Source: Terriglobia bacterium (GTDB lineage: Bacteria > Acidobacteriota > Terriglobia > Terriglobales > Acidobacteriaceae). Taken from it: a stretch of 64,000 nucleotides of DNA. The translations under genes were made by a program, and so were the position numbers. A model generated the notes under the pieces. That model had not been told where the DNA came from and searched no databases. It worked only from the letters and a program-made list of their open reading frames with translations. Numbering within the stretch: position 1 is the stretch's first letter; the number at the start of each line of letters is the position of its first letter. Of this stretch, positions 33,172 through 41,536 are shown piece by piece. The DNA lies in contig JAIQFH010000025.1 of NCBI GenBank assembly GCA_020073385.1, forward strand, positions 62,001 to 126,000, given 5' to 3'.

Positions 33172-33247
33172 TGCGATCCTTACTCCGCTTAGTGAATGCT
33201 GCTGCGAAGAGACGAGTATATGCGCATGCGGTTGCGGGCGTCCGGCC

Positions 33248-33284
33248 ATCCTCTGTGGCCCTCTGTGCCCTCCGTGGTGAGCCC
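33248..33284 (+). repeat. CCTCTGTG periodic repeat (copy 3)
   Basis: ATCCTCTGTGGCCCTCTGTG then CCCTCCGTGGTGAGCCC. It lies in the divergent region between the cupin and the class V PLP gene, 45 bases before that gene's ribosome site. Confidence 0.65.
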
Positions 33285-33331
33285 TTGCCCCGCCCGCGTG
33301 GTATAAAGTTCGCGACCTCCGGAGGTTCCCT

Positions 33332-34570
33332 GTGCTCAACCGCCGCCATTTTCTCTCCACCGCCACGACCGGCATGGCCGCTTCCCTGGCCCTGCGCGGA
33401 AATCTCTTTGCTCAGTTCGAGAAGACTCCGCCCCTGCCCGACCGTTCCCTGCTCGATAAGAACGAAGACGCGTACTGGGCCGAGATGCGTAAGCAGTTCC
33501 TGATCCCCGAGGACGAGGTCTATCTGAACAATGGCACCGTCGGATCGAGCCCCGCGCCCGTCCTTCGCGCAATTTTTGACGGCTACACCACAACGGAGAA
33601 AATGGACCAGCAGGATCCCGAAGACTATCCCATCTGGGGATACGCCGCGTGGAACGAGTTCCGCGATCCACTGGCGGATTTTGTCGGCTGCAAGCGCGAC
33701 GAGATGGCCCTGCTGCGCAACGCCACCGAAGCCAACAGTTACATCGCCAACGGCGTCGACATGAAGCCCGGCGATGAAGTGCTGATGACCGACCAGGAGC
33801 ATCCCGGAGGCGAGCATCCCTGGGACCTAAAGGCCAAGCGTTACGGCATCGTGATCAAGAAGGTCACGCTTCCCCGCCCCGTGAAAGACGCCGCGCAGGT
33901 GCTCAACCTATTCAACGACGCGATCACGCCGCGCACGCGCGTCATGTTCTTCAGCCACATCACGACGTTCTCGGGAGTCGTGCTGCCCGCGAAGGAACTC
34001 GCGGCTTTGGCGCGTAGCAAGGGAATCCTGTCCGCCGTCGATGGCGCGCACGTACCCGGCATGATGCGGTTGAATGTCCACGATCTCGGCTGCGACATGT
34101 ATGCCGCGAGTCCGCACAAGTGGTTGCAGTCGACCAAAGGCTCGGGCTTCCTCTACGTGCGCGATGAAGTGATCGATCGCTTGTGGAACACGATAGCAAC
34201 GGAAGGCTGGGACGACACTAAGATCCGCGCCGAACGCTTCCAGCGCATCGGCAGCTCCAACGTCCCAGCCCTGTGGGGTCTGCGCGCCTCGATCAAGCTT
34301 GCGAATGACATTGGGATGGATCGTATCGAGAAGCGCCACCGCATGCTGGCCGACTACATTCTCGGCGAGATGCAGACGCGCGGCGCCGAGTCGTGGACCT
34401 CCTCGGATCCAGCTCTGCGCTGCGCCATCGTCAGCGTGAACGTCCCGCCGGTGCAGCGCGGTGATCTGGAGAACTGGCTGTGGAAGACACACAAGATCCG
34501 CATCCGCGGCGGCGACCCCCACAAGCTCCGGCTTTCCGCCTTCTTGCTCCCGGGATCGATTTGGGAGTAG
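33332..34570 (+). CDS. Tat-exported aminotransferase class V-fold PLP protein, C-terminus apparently truncated
   Basis: A 412-residue protein from GTG 33332, with GGAGGTTCCCT upstream. Its Tat signal is NRRHFLSTATTGMAASLAL. The body is isopenicillin-N-epimerase/cysteine-desulfurase-like fold type I: YLNNGTVGSSPAPV, TEANSYIANGV, VDGAHVPGMM and the PLP lysine in YAASPHKWLQSTKGSG (Lys about 270). Family members end with about 30 more residues after KLR(V/L)S; here HKLRLS is followed by only AFLLPGSIWE and a stop, where the reverse transcriptase gene begins. I infer truncation by insertion. Confidence 0.85.
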   Translation: MLNRRHFLSTATTGMAASLALRGNLFAQFEKTPPLPDRSLLDKNEDAYWAEMRKQFLIPEDEVYLNNGTVGSSPAPVLRAIFDGYTTTEKMDQQDPEDYPIWGYAAWNEFRDPLADFVGCKRDEMALLRNATEANSYIANGVDMKPGDEVLMTDQEHPGGEHPWDLKAKRYGIVIKKVTLPRPVKDAAQVLNLFNDAITPRTRVMFFSHITTFSGVVLPAKELAALARSKGILSAVDGAHVPGMMRLNVHDLGCDMYAASPHKWLQSTKGSGFLYVRDEVIDRLWNTIATEGWDDTKIRAERFQRIGSSNVPALWGLRASIKLANDIGMDRIEKRHRMLADYILGEMQTRGAESWTSSDPALRCAIVSVNVPPVQRGDLENWLWKTHKIRIRGGDPHKLRLSAFLLPGSIWE

Positions 34571-34571
34571 A

Positions 34572-36068
34572 TTGCTGGCATTCGTGAACGAAAGACCCAA
34601 TGACGAATCCGCGCGGCTCATGAGGTGGCGGGACGTATATCGCGAAGCTGAGCTGTACAAAGCCGCGGTTCGCGTGTATACCAAGCCTCTCTTTCTGTGG
34701 CGCAAGGCTCTGAACGTTTCGACAGACGGCAAGACACTGTATGACCTTGCAGCGCGTGGATTGAAGGGACTCGCGGGCATACACCAGCAACTGCGGAGCG
34801 CACGCTTCCACTTTCGCCCGTCGATAGGACTCAAGTACAACTTCAACGGCAAGCGGCGGACGCTCTATATTCCTCCGTGGGAAGAGCGGATCGTCGATCT
34901 GCTTCTGTACCGACTGCTGAACCGGCGACTGCACCGGTGGTTCTCGCCGTCATCCTACGCTTATCGCGATCACAGGTATGGGCTGGATCGTTGCCAATCG
35001 CAGATCGCGGCGATTGTGCGCTCCGCCGGGAAACCTATCTATGTCGTAAAGCGGGACATCTCGGAGTATTTCGCTTCGGTGAATCACGAGATCCTGCTGC
35101 GTCAGTTGGCGGAGCACATCGCCCCGGACGACTACTTGTTCGAGTTGATGGCAGAGCGCATTCGCTTTGAGTATCAGGATGAGAGCGGAGCCCACCGCGC
35201 CGAGGTTGGAATTCCCTTCGGCTGCGCCAGTGCCTGTATATTCGCTAACGTTTTTCTGACCGGGCTGGATCGGGTGATTGAGAGCATCTCTGACGTTCAC
35301 TACTTCCGGTATGCGGACGATTTGCTTTTGCTATCGCCGAGTCGCGACGCAGCGCTAATTGGAGCCGAGCGGATTCACCAGGCTCTCATCGAACTGCGGC
35401 TTGGTACAAAGGCGAGCCACCAGCAGGATCTGATGCTGGCAGCGAAACCGCCGAGCGATGATCGACGCTTCCGGCACGTGGTTGCGTTTCGCCATCTGGG
35501 CTTGCAGTTCGACTGCCGCGGAGAAGTGTCGTTGTCTCGCGACAAGGCGCGCAAGATCCAGAATCTTTTCCGCTTTGCATTCCGCCGCAGCCGACGGCGG
35601 TGGAAGAAGATCATCGGCTCCTGCGAGCGGGCGCGTACGCTCGTAGCAATCGCATGCCAAACGATCGAACGCGGGGTGCGCAACGTCGCGATCCTCGACT
35701 ACTACCTGAAGCACGTGACGGGCGTAGGGCAACTGCGCCTGCTCGATCGCTGGCTGGCCGAGGAAATCTTGAGCCTGGTCTTCGGCGGCCACAAGAAAGG
35801 TCATTTTGCAAAGATCAGTTTTGCGGAACTTCGGCAGTTCGGTCTGCCGTCGCTGGTGCATCGTCATCAAATGATCCGGCACCGAAAGATCGACAGTCCT
35901 TTTTTCATCTGGCAGCAACAAAGACTTGACAGAGTGTTCAAGGGGACGGTTGCCAGTCGGAGACACGGTGCGTGCGCCGCTCCCGACTTCTCTCCGTGCC
36001 CAGAAGCAGCGGCCCCTGAAAAACCCGTGAGAGAGGGCGGCCGCCTGTACATGGGTGTGATGGAATAA
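34572..36068 (+). CDS. Reverse transcriptase (RNA-directed DNA polymerase), unclassified group
   Basis: About 498 residues from TTG 34572, one base after the stop of the class V gene and behind GGGAGTAGA; GTG 34584 and ATG 34620 are alternatives. The RT domain has RTLYIPPWEERIVDLLLYRL (RT1-2), the motif A aspartate in VVKRDISEYFASVNHEIL (Asp162), IPFGCASACIFANVFLTGLD (RT4) and the YADD catalytic box (247-250), then FRHLGLQFDCRGEVSLS (RT6-7) and a basic thumb region. Motif 4 is GCASA, not the SQ of diversity-generating RTs or QG of group II introns. No endonuclease domain was seen. It may be a defence or mobile RT. Its right flank carries an inverted repeat. Confidence 0.85.
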   Translation: MLAFVNERPNDESARLMRWRDVYREAELYKAAVRVYTKPLFLWRKALNVSTDGKTLYDLAARGLKGLAGIHQQLRSARFHFRPSIGLKYNFNGKRRTLYIPPWEERIVDLLLYRLLNRRLHRWFSPSSYAYRDHRYGLDRCQSQIAAIVRSAGKPIYVVKRDISEYFASVNHEILLRQLAEHIAPDDYLFELMAERIRFEYQDESGAHRAEVGIPFGCASACIFANVFLTGLDRVIESISDVHYFRYADDLLLLSPSRDAALIGAERIHQALIELRLGTKASHQQDLMLAAKPPSDDRRFRHVVAFRHLGLQFDCRGEVSLSRDKARKIQNLFRFAFRRSRRRWKKIIGSCERARTLVAIACQTIERGVRNVAILDYYLKHVTGVGQLRLLDRWLAEEILSLVFGGHKKGHFAKISFAELRQFGLPSLVHRHQMIRHRKIDSPFFIWQQQRLDRVFKGTVASRRHGACAAPDFSPCPEAAAPEKPVREGGRLYMGVME

Positions 36069-36113
36069 CCTGCCGCTGAAAGCGGAGGTTCGTTTGCCAA
36101 ACCGTCCCCTTGA
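35938..36113 (+). repeat. Inverted-repeat-bounded segment at the 3' end of the RT gene
   Basis: TCAAGGGGACGGTT (35938-35951) recurs inverted at 36100-36113 (AACCGTCCCCTTGA), 14 bp perfect. The left arm is within the RT reading frame and the right arm is 32 bases past its stop. The segment between is G+C-rich with further short stems, so it may be a structured RNA or the end of a mobile unit. The GGGGACGGTT word resembles REP sequences linked to RAYT transposases. Confidence 0.55.
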
Positions 36114-36140
36114 GCGCTCTGCCGTTCGCGAGAAGAGAGT

Positions 36141-36653
36141 ATGGGATTACTGGACTTTCTACGCAGCCTGTTTGGCGGCAATGACATTCAGTGCCCGAGT
36201 TGCTCGGCCGCTGGCGCGTTGAAGTCGAGCGATGGACTGATCCATTGTAAGAATCCGGTTTGCCCTTACTTCGATCCGACGCGCCGGCGAGGAACCCTGC
36301 GGCAGGCTGGAACGACTGTGCCCAGCCGCGGCGATTTCCGGCCGGAGCATCCGATCTCAATTCGCTACCGCAATTTTGCCGGGCAGGACAGAGACTTCTC
36401 CGCCGAACTCGGATCCATCGTTCGCAAGAACAATCATCTGGTGGCGAGGGTCGCCCCGACGGGCAGTAAAATTGCTCTTTCCCGTGACCGGATTCAGAAC
36501 CTCGCTGAAGTCGAAGCGACGATGCCCCAACGAGTCGCTTCCGGCCAAGACTGGCCCACTCCCCGGGAACGCCAAATTCTCGGATACCACAAAAAGCACG
36601 GTACAACTTCGCCGCGCTACGAGCAGGTCCGGGCGAAGTATCCGAGCTGGTGA
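36141..36653 (+). CDS. Zinc-ribbon protein with WYL-like segment, unknown
   Basis: A 170-residue protein. The N-terminus has a four-cysteine zinc ribbon (CPSC at about 18-21, CKNPVC at about 36-41). The middle (about 72-125, ISIRYRNFAGQDRDF to IALSRDRIQNL) has the strand pattern of WYL domains, which bind ligands or nucleic acids in regulators and CRISPR/defence proteins. The C-terminus is basic and helical. It follows the RT by 72 bases on the same strand, so they may be functionally linked, but a chance neighbour is equally possible. Confidence 0.6.
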   Translation: MGLLDFLRSLFGGNDIQCPSCSAAGALKSSDGLIHCKNPVCPYFDPTRRRGTLRQAGTTVPSRGDFRPEHPISIRYRNFAGQDRDFSAELGSIVRKNNHLVARVAPTGSKIALSRDRIQNLAEVEATMPQRVASGQDWPTPRERQILGYHKKHGTTSPRYEQVRAKYPSW

Positions 36654-36697
36654 TCTCTCAAAAGCGGCGCGGGCGAGGGCACCCGCACCACATTCAA

Positions 36698-38215
36698 CTA
36701 ATCGTAGTATTCCAATCCCAAATGCGTGATCAGTTCTTCGCCTTTCAAGTGCCGCAGCGTGTTCTTCAGCTTCATCAGCTGGATGAACAGATCATGCTCC
36801 GGATACAGCCCTGGAACCGTCATCGGCGACTTGAAGTAGAAGCTCAACCACTCCTGGATGCCCAAGCTCTTCAGCTCCGAGGAACGCTGCGCGAGGTCGA
36901 GGAACAAGACCAGGTCGAGCACGATCGGCGCGGCCAGGATCGAGTCGCGGCACAGGAAGTCGACTTTGATCTGCATGGGATAGCCAAGCCATCCGAAGAT
37001 GTCGATATTGTCCCAGCCCTCTTTGTTATCGCCGCGCGGCGGGTAGTAGTTGATGCGGACCTTGTGAAATATGTTCCCGTACAGTTCAGGATAGAGTCCG
37101 GGCTGAAGGATGTGCTCGAGCACGCCCAGCTTCGATTCTTCCTTGGTCTTGAACGAACCGGGATCGTCGAGCACTTCACCGTCGCGGTTGCCCAGGATGT
37201 TGGTCGAGTACCATCCGCTGAGACCCAACAGCCGCGCCTTGAACGCAGGCGCGAGCACGGTCTTCATCAGCGTCTGCCCAGTTTTGAAATCTTTGCCGCA
37301 GATCGGCGCCTCGTTCTTGCGCGACAGCTCCAGCATCACCGGTAGGTCAACCGTCAGGTTAGGCGCGCCGTTGGCGAAAGGGACGCCCTCCATCAGCGAG
37401 GCGTAAGCGTAGATCATCGAGGGCGCGATCATCTCGTCGTTCTCGCGCAGCGCCTTCTCGAACGCTTTCACCGACTGGTGCGCTTCCGTGGGCTCGATGT
37501 AGGACTCGGTCGATCCGCACCACATCGTGATCAGGCGACTGGCCCCGCTCGACTTCCTGAATTCGCGGATGTCGTCGCGCAACTGTTCGGCAAGATCCAT
37601 CTTGCTCTTGCCTTTTTTCACGTTGGGTCCGTCGATCTTCTTCACGTAGTTGTGATCAAAGACTGCGGGCCGCGGCGTTACCGACGACAGGAATGGCTTC
37701 AACTGATCGAGCAGTCGCTGGTCGAGCACGCCCGCATTCGACGCCGCGTCGTACATGTTGTCTTCGAAGATGTCCCAGCCGGTGAAGACCAGGTCGTCGA
37801 GTCCGGCGAGCGGGACGAATTCTTTCACCTTCGGCGAACGGCCGTCGGTGCGCTTGCCGAGGCGCACGGTGCCCATCTGCGTGAGCGATCCGATCGGTTT
37901 GGCCAGACCCTTGCGGATGGCTTCGACGCCGGCCACGAACGTGGTCGCGACCGCTCCCATGCCGGGGATCATGACGCCCAGTTTGCCCTTAGCGGGTTCC
38001 GTTGTGCCGTTGACGACCTTGGGTGAGGAGCGCTTAACGCCACCGGTTCTGGCAGCGAGTTTCATCTCGCGACTGGCGCGCTCGGCGTGCGCCAAAGCGG
38101 TTTCGCGGTGCTCGTGCTCGCGTGCTGCCGCTGAATTAGCGAACTGTTTACGATGACGGCGGCCGTCGGCATCCCACCAGTCGGCCATGAAAACTCCGGC
38201 TTTCTTCTGATACAT
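36698..38215 (-). CDS. ino1: Myo-inositol-1-phosphate synthase with integrase-arm-like N-terminal extension
   Basis: A 505-residue protein. From about residue 78 it is a full inositol-3-phosphate synthase (glucose-6-phosphate to myo-inositol-3-phosphate, NAD-dependent): KLGVMIPGMGAVATTF (the NAD loop), TMWCGSTESY, MIYAYASLMEGVPFANGAPN (about 258) and KDFKTGQTLMKTVLAPAF (about 298). The first 55 residues (GVFMADWWDADGRRHRKQF, then a charged helix) look like the arm DNA-binding domain of tyrosine integrases. The start is ATG 38215 with AAAGGAACTC upstream, preceded by a 26-bp palindrome. The product may feed phosphatidylinositol or compatible-solute synthesis. Confidence 0.9.
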   Translation of the reverse strand: MYQKKAGVFMADWWDADGRRHRKQFANSAAAREHEHRETALAHAERASREMKLAARTGGVKRSSPKVVNGTTEPAKGKLGVMIPGMGAVATTFVAGVEAIRKGLAKPIGSLTQMGTVRLGKRTDGRSPKVKEFVPLAGLDDLVFTGWDIFEDNMYDAASNAGVLDQRLLDQLKPFLSSVTPRPAVFDHNYVKKIDGPNVKKGKSKMDLAEQLRDDIREFRKSSGASRLITMWCGSTESYIEPTEAHQSVKAFEKALRENDEMIAPSMIYAYASLMEGVPFANGAPNLTVDLPVMLELSRKNEAPICGKDFKTGQTLMKTVLAPAFKARLLGLSGWYSTNILGNRDGEVLDDPGSFKTKEESKLGVLEHILQPGLYPELYGNIFHKVRINYYPPRGDNKEGWDNIDIFGWLGYPMQIKVDFLCRDSILAAPIVLDLVLFLDLAQRSSELKSLGIQEWLSFYFKSPMTVPGLYPEHDLFIQLMKLKNTLRHLKGEELITHLGLEYYD

Positions 38216-38228
38216 GAGTTCCTTTCAT

Positions 38229-38254
38229 GGTGACGGTGGCATGCCACCGTCACC
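38229..38254 (-). promoter_or_regulatory. 26-bp perfect palindrome in the ino1 leader
   Basis: A 13-bp arm (GGTGACGGTGGCA) followed directly by its complement, without a loop, lies 13 bases before the start codon of the ino1 gene. It is either an operator or a leader hairpin next to the ribosome site. Confidence 0.6.
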
Positions 38255-38382
38255 GTCACCAAATGAACTGGTGATGGTCTCATGAACAGGGTGGGTTTGG
38301 CAAACCGATGCGGCGGAATGCGGGGAATACGCTCCCGAAGGCGATAGTGTTCATCGGGCGGAAGCCCTCTGCTGTCGGCGCC

Positions 38383-38432
38383 CGAACGCTCGCTTCGCTC
38401 GCGGGACGGACGAAGGCGTCCGTCCCTACACC
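38383..38432 (-). repeat. Palindromic element, copy E6 (inverted)
   Basis: Stem GGGACGGACG (38403-38412) and CGTCCGTCCC (38417-38426) with an AAGG loop. Its TGTAG end points right, and the second module is CGCTCGCTTCGCTCGC. It lies between ino1 and the secreted SRPBCC-like gene, just after that gene's stop. Confidence 0.85.
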
Positions 38433-38438
38433 GGCTTC

Positions 38439-39254
38439 CTAGCTTCCCGGTTTTCCCACCAGCGCCTTGCGCGTTGCGTTCAGCGTGAACTGCAGCGACT
38501 CTCGTGGGATGCTGTTGACGAAGGGACCGATCATCCAGCCCAGGCCGGTGGGGATGTCGCGCGTCAGAGAAATTGCTTCACACTCGATTAGCACGCCATC
38601 TTCGACTTGCTCAAAAGCCCAGTAGGAGTTCAGGCGCCACATGAAGCCGTGATCGTGGCCGGCGGCATGAGGGTGCTCGTTAGGAGTTCCCGGATCGGAG
38701 ATCTCACTGACGCGCGTGCTGCGCGAGAAGCTGTACTGATGCGTGGCGTCGGCGCGCGCGTAGTGCACGTTGTATTCGGTATCGAGCACCACGGTCACGA
38801 CCTTGTGCTTGCGCAGGCGCATGAATACCTGGAAGTCGTCACCGTTGCGCGAGACCAGTCGCGACTTCACAACATCAGGCGCGTAGTGCTGGTTTGAATG
38901 GTCGTAGTCCTGGATCAGGGCCAACACCTGGGCAACCGTCACCTTCGGAATCAACACCGTGCCCACCCAATCATGGATCAATCCGCCGGGAATCTGCGAA
39001 GGTGTCTCCCCATGCTTCTCGATGACGACCGCGCCTTGCCGTAGGCGAGCCATCACCTGCGTCCGCTGCGCCGCCGCAAGAGCGTCGATTCTCAAGAACG
39101 AGTCGCTCTTCCCTCTCGCCTGCGTAACGCGTCCTTCAGCCGTCGCGATGTAGTGATCGAATGCCTCGGTGGTCTGCTTCTGCTGGGCCCGGACGACTTG
39201 TGCCAGCGAGAGGATACACAGGAACTGTATGGTCGCGACTCTCGTTCTCAACAT
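38439..39254 (-). CDS. Exported SRPBCC/START-like protein
   Basis: A 271-residue protein. ATG 39254 (AGAGAAGACA upstream) is preferred over the longer 39281 start. It has a signal peptide (VATIQFLCILSLAQVVRAQ) and then a domain with the alternating pattern of the polyketide-cyclase/START superfamily (VTVAQVLALIQDYDHSNQHY at about 109-128, and EFNVHYARADATHQYSFSR-like strands). This is a hydrophobic-ligand cavity fold. The ligand is unknown. Several histidines (HPHAAGHDHGF) could bind metal. Confidence 0.65.
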   Translation of the reverse strand: MLRTRVATIQFLCILSLAQVVRAQQKQTTEAFDHYIATAEGRVTQARGKSDSFLRIDALAAAQRTQVMARLRQGAVVIEKHGETPSQIPGGLIHDWVGTVLIPKVTVAQVLALIQDYDHSNQHYAPDVVKSRLVSRNGDDFQVFMRLRKHKVVTVVLDTEYNVHYARADATHQYSFSRSTRVSEISDPGTPNEHPHAAGHDHGFMWRLNSYWAFEQVEDGVLIECEAISLTRDIPTGLGWMIGPFVNSIPRESLQFTLNATRKALVGKPGS

Positions 39255-39706
39255 TGTCTTCTCTACGCGGCAGCATGACATCGCTCGTGCGTGAGATCAA
39301 TAGCTCCGGTCACGCTTGCAGGTTAATTACATCTCATCCGCTAACCCAATGTGGCAGGCGAGGTTATTGCGAAATCTCATCGCGGGCGAGGCTGGCCCGG
39401 GATTCCGCATTTGGTGGGCGTTGGGGAACTTCGCTCGGAATCTGATGCCTGCCATAGATTCTTTGAATTGGACTCCTGCACTAATCCTGTTGCATAGTGG
39501 AATCACTTCGCGTCCCAGCTAAGTTTGCCGGTCCCAGCGGAGTCGCTGATTGCGTGCCAGCCAAGATCGCGGCATCGACAATCTCCTGACCCTGTCGTTC
39601 TCCACTACAGCCTGAGCCCATGCGATCCGCGTGACTGTATCCGTGTGTCCAGCGGACAGCGTGCTCATCAGACTTGCCCTCACATGCAGGGCAGAATGGA
39701 GATTCC
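39255..39706. other. Intergenic region, no recognised feature
   Basis: A 452-base region between divergently transcribed genes. Short frames exist, but none has a ribosome site or family likeness. The two promoters must lie here. I see no repeat element. Confidence 0.4.
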
Positions 39707-40138
39707 ATGACCACAATTCGCAAATTCGTTTACGCCGCACTGCTGGCAGCGACTGCCATGAACTTCGCGCCCAGCCTGGCTGCAGCCCAGGAACCGGCGC
39801 ACGGCAAATTCACACTCAAACACAACGTCAACTGGGGTAATGCGGTAGTGCCGGCAGGAGACTATGAGTTCGCCTACGATCCCTACCAGTCCTCGCCAGT
39901 ACTGACGCTGAGCAAACTCAGCGGAAAACGTGCGGGATTCATGCTGCTGGTCACCAACTCCGAAGACAGCAAGCCTTCGGATTCCAACCAGTTGCTGCTT
40001 GAAACCACGGCTGATGGAAGCTACGTCAGCGCCATGGAACTGGCGGAATGCGGCATGACCCTGCACTTCTCGGTGCCGGCGCATGCGCTGAAGCAGATGG
40101 CGAAGGCGGTTCCACCCGCCGCACCGTCCGGACAATAG
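39707..40138 (+). CDS. Small secreted protein of the acidobacterial NWGNAVVPAGDYEF family
   Basis: A 143-residue protein from ATG 39707 (AATGGAGATTCC upstream). A signal peptide ends near SLAAAQ. The mature part begins GKFTLKHNVNWGNAVVPAGD, a stretch I associate with a large family of small secreted beta-rich acidobacterial proteins of unknown function. It may be an envelope or matrix component. A terminator follows. Confidence 0.75.
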   Translation: MTTIRKFVYAALLAATAMNFAPSLAAAQEPAHGKFTLKHNVNWGNAVVPAGDYEFAYDPYQSSPVLTLSKLSGKRAGFMLLVTNSEDSKPSDSNQLLLETTADGSYVSAMELAECGMTLHFSVPAHALKQMAKAVPPAAPSGQ

Positions 40139-40154
40139 CAGAACGCAACAAACG

Positions 40155-40191
40155 AAGGCGGATACTCAGCCAGGTATCCGCCTTTTCACTT
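40155..40191 (+). terminator. Rho-independent terminator
   Basis: AAGGCGGATAC (40155-40165) pairs with GTATCCGCCTT (40174-40184), an 11-bp stem with an eight-base loop, running into TTTTCACTTGTT. It ends the small secreted protein gene. Confidence 0.8.
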
Positions 40192-40354
40192 GTTCTATTC
40201 CAGCGTGCTTTTCTTGTCCGTTTCCGGACATCCGATTCCACGAGTGCACAACCCGCTCTTCTGCTAGGTTCGGCGAAGGTTCGGTTGTCTCCTGTGAAAT
40301 CAACAACCTGTGCGGCATCCCCGGGATGGCCACGAGTATGCAATGGATGGAGGC

Positions 40355-41536
40355 ATGAACGTGCAATCCATCCGAGCAACCGAATTCGTCAAGCCGGCCA
40401 ACGGCCGTGTTCTGATCGCAGACGACCAGCAGCACGTCCTGTTCGCGTTGCAGATGCTACTGAGCGGGTCGGGCTTCTCAACAGAGACGGTAACGCATCC
40501 GTCCCGGGTTTTGCGCGCGCTGGAGACGGAGTCATTTGACGCCGTCCTGATGGACCTGAACTACACGCGCGACACCGTCGGCGGCGCGGAGGGACTGGAA
40601 CTGGTTTCGAAGATCCGCTCCATGGACAGTCTGGTGCCGGTCGTAGTGATGACCGCATGGAGCAGCGTTGATCTGGCAGTCGAGGCGATGCGGCGTGGAG
40701 CTTCGGATTTTGTGCAGAAACCCTGGGAGAATCGCGAGCTTCTGCATAAACTGCAACAGCAACTCTCACTGGCGCGGGAGCAGCGGCAAAAGCAACGGCA
40801 GCGCGAGGAAGAATTGCGCGAGGCACGGGAGATACAGGACAGCTTGCTTCCTAAGAGACTGCCCGAGATCCCCGGTTACGAGATTGCCGCCGTCACCCGG
40901 CCGCTGCGTTTTGTGGGCGGCGATTACTATAGCGTCGTCCAGATCGACGATCGGCAAACTGCTATATGCATCGGCGATGTTGCGGGTAAAGGAATGCCGG
41001 CCGCCCTGCTGATGTCGAGCTTGCAGGCGGCCCTGCAACCCCTAATCAGTCAGAATCTGCCGCCCGGTGAATTGTGTCACCGGCTCAATCGCATCCTGTG
41101 CGATCTGACTCCTGTGGGAAAGTTCATTTCATTCTTCTACGGCCTGCTCGACCACGCGGCCAATCGCCTCACGTATTGCAACGCGGGCCATAATCCGCCA
41201 CTCCTACTTCGTGCGGACGGCACATCGATGGAGTTGCAGGCGGAAGGCGCAGTTTTAGGGCAGTTTCCCAACTGGCTCTATCAGCAGAGCGAGCGGCAAC
41301 TCGAAGATGGGGATCGCCTGCTTCTATTCACCGACGGTCTAGTGGAGGCGTGCAATCAAGAGCAAGAATTTTTCTCGGAGCACAATCTGGTTCGCATCGC
41401 GGAAGAACATTCAAAATCGAGCGCCGGGGAATTGCTGGGACTTCTGATGCGCGCTGCCTCGCAGCACTGCGGCGACCACTTTCAGGATGACGCCAGCATG
41501 ATTGTGCTGAAGGCATCAATTCTGAACTCCCGCTGA
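40355..41536 (+). CDS. Response regulator fused to PP2C/SpoIIE-type phosphatase (RsbU-like)
   Basis: About 393 residues; ATG 40355 or 40343 are the likely starts (the open frame begins at GTG 40310). The N-terminal REC domain has the phospho-acceptor in DAVLMDLNYT, the acidic pair in VLIADDQ and the lysine in DFVQKPWEN. A coiled linker (about 130-160) leads to a PP2C phosphatase domain with VGGDYYSVVQID, ICIGDVAGKGMPAALLMS and YCNAGHNPPL, the metal-binding aspartates. This class dephosphorylates an RsbV-type protein in partner-switching cascades. It abuts the GAF-ANTAR gene end to end. Confidence 0.92.
   Translation: MNVQSIRATEFVKPANGRVLIADDQQHVLFALQMLLSGSGFSTETVTHPSRVLRALETESFDAVLMDLNYTRDTVGGAEGLELVSKIRSMDSLVPVVVMTAWSSVDLAVEAMRRGASDFVQKPWENRELLHKLQQQLSLAREQRQKQRQREEELREAREIQDSLLPKRLPEIPGYEIAAVTRPLRFVGGDYYSVVQIDDRQTAICIGDVAGKGMPAALLMSSLQAALQPLISQNLPPGELCHRLNRILCDLTPVGKFISFFYGLLDHAANRLTYCNAGHNPPLLLRADGTSMELQAEGAVLGQFPNWLYQQSERQLEDGDRLLLFTDGLVEACNQEQEFFSEHNLVRIAEEHSKSSAGELLGLLMRAASQHCGDHFQDDASMIVLKASILNSR

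Noticed and set aside
34572-36068. Classification as a diversity-generating retroelement or group II intron
   Set aside because: Motif 4 lacks the conserved SQ of DGR RTs; I found no template/variable repeat pair or Avd gene, and no intron 5' domain or HNH endonuclease.
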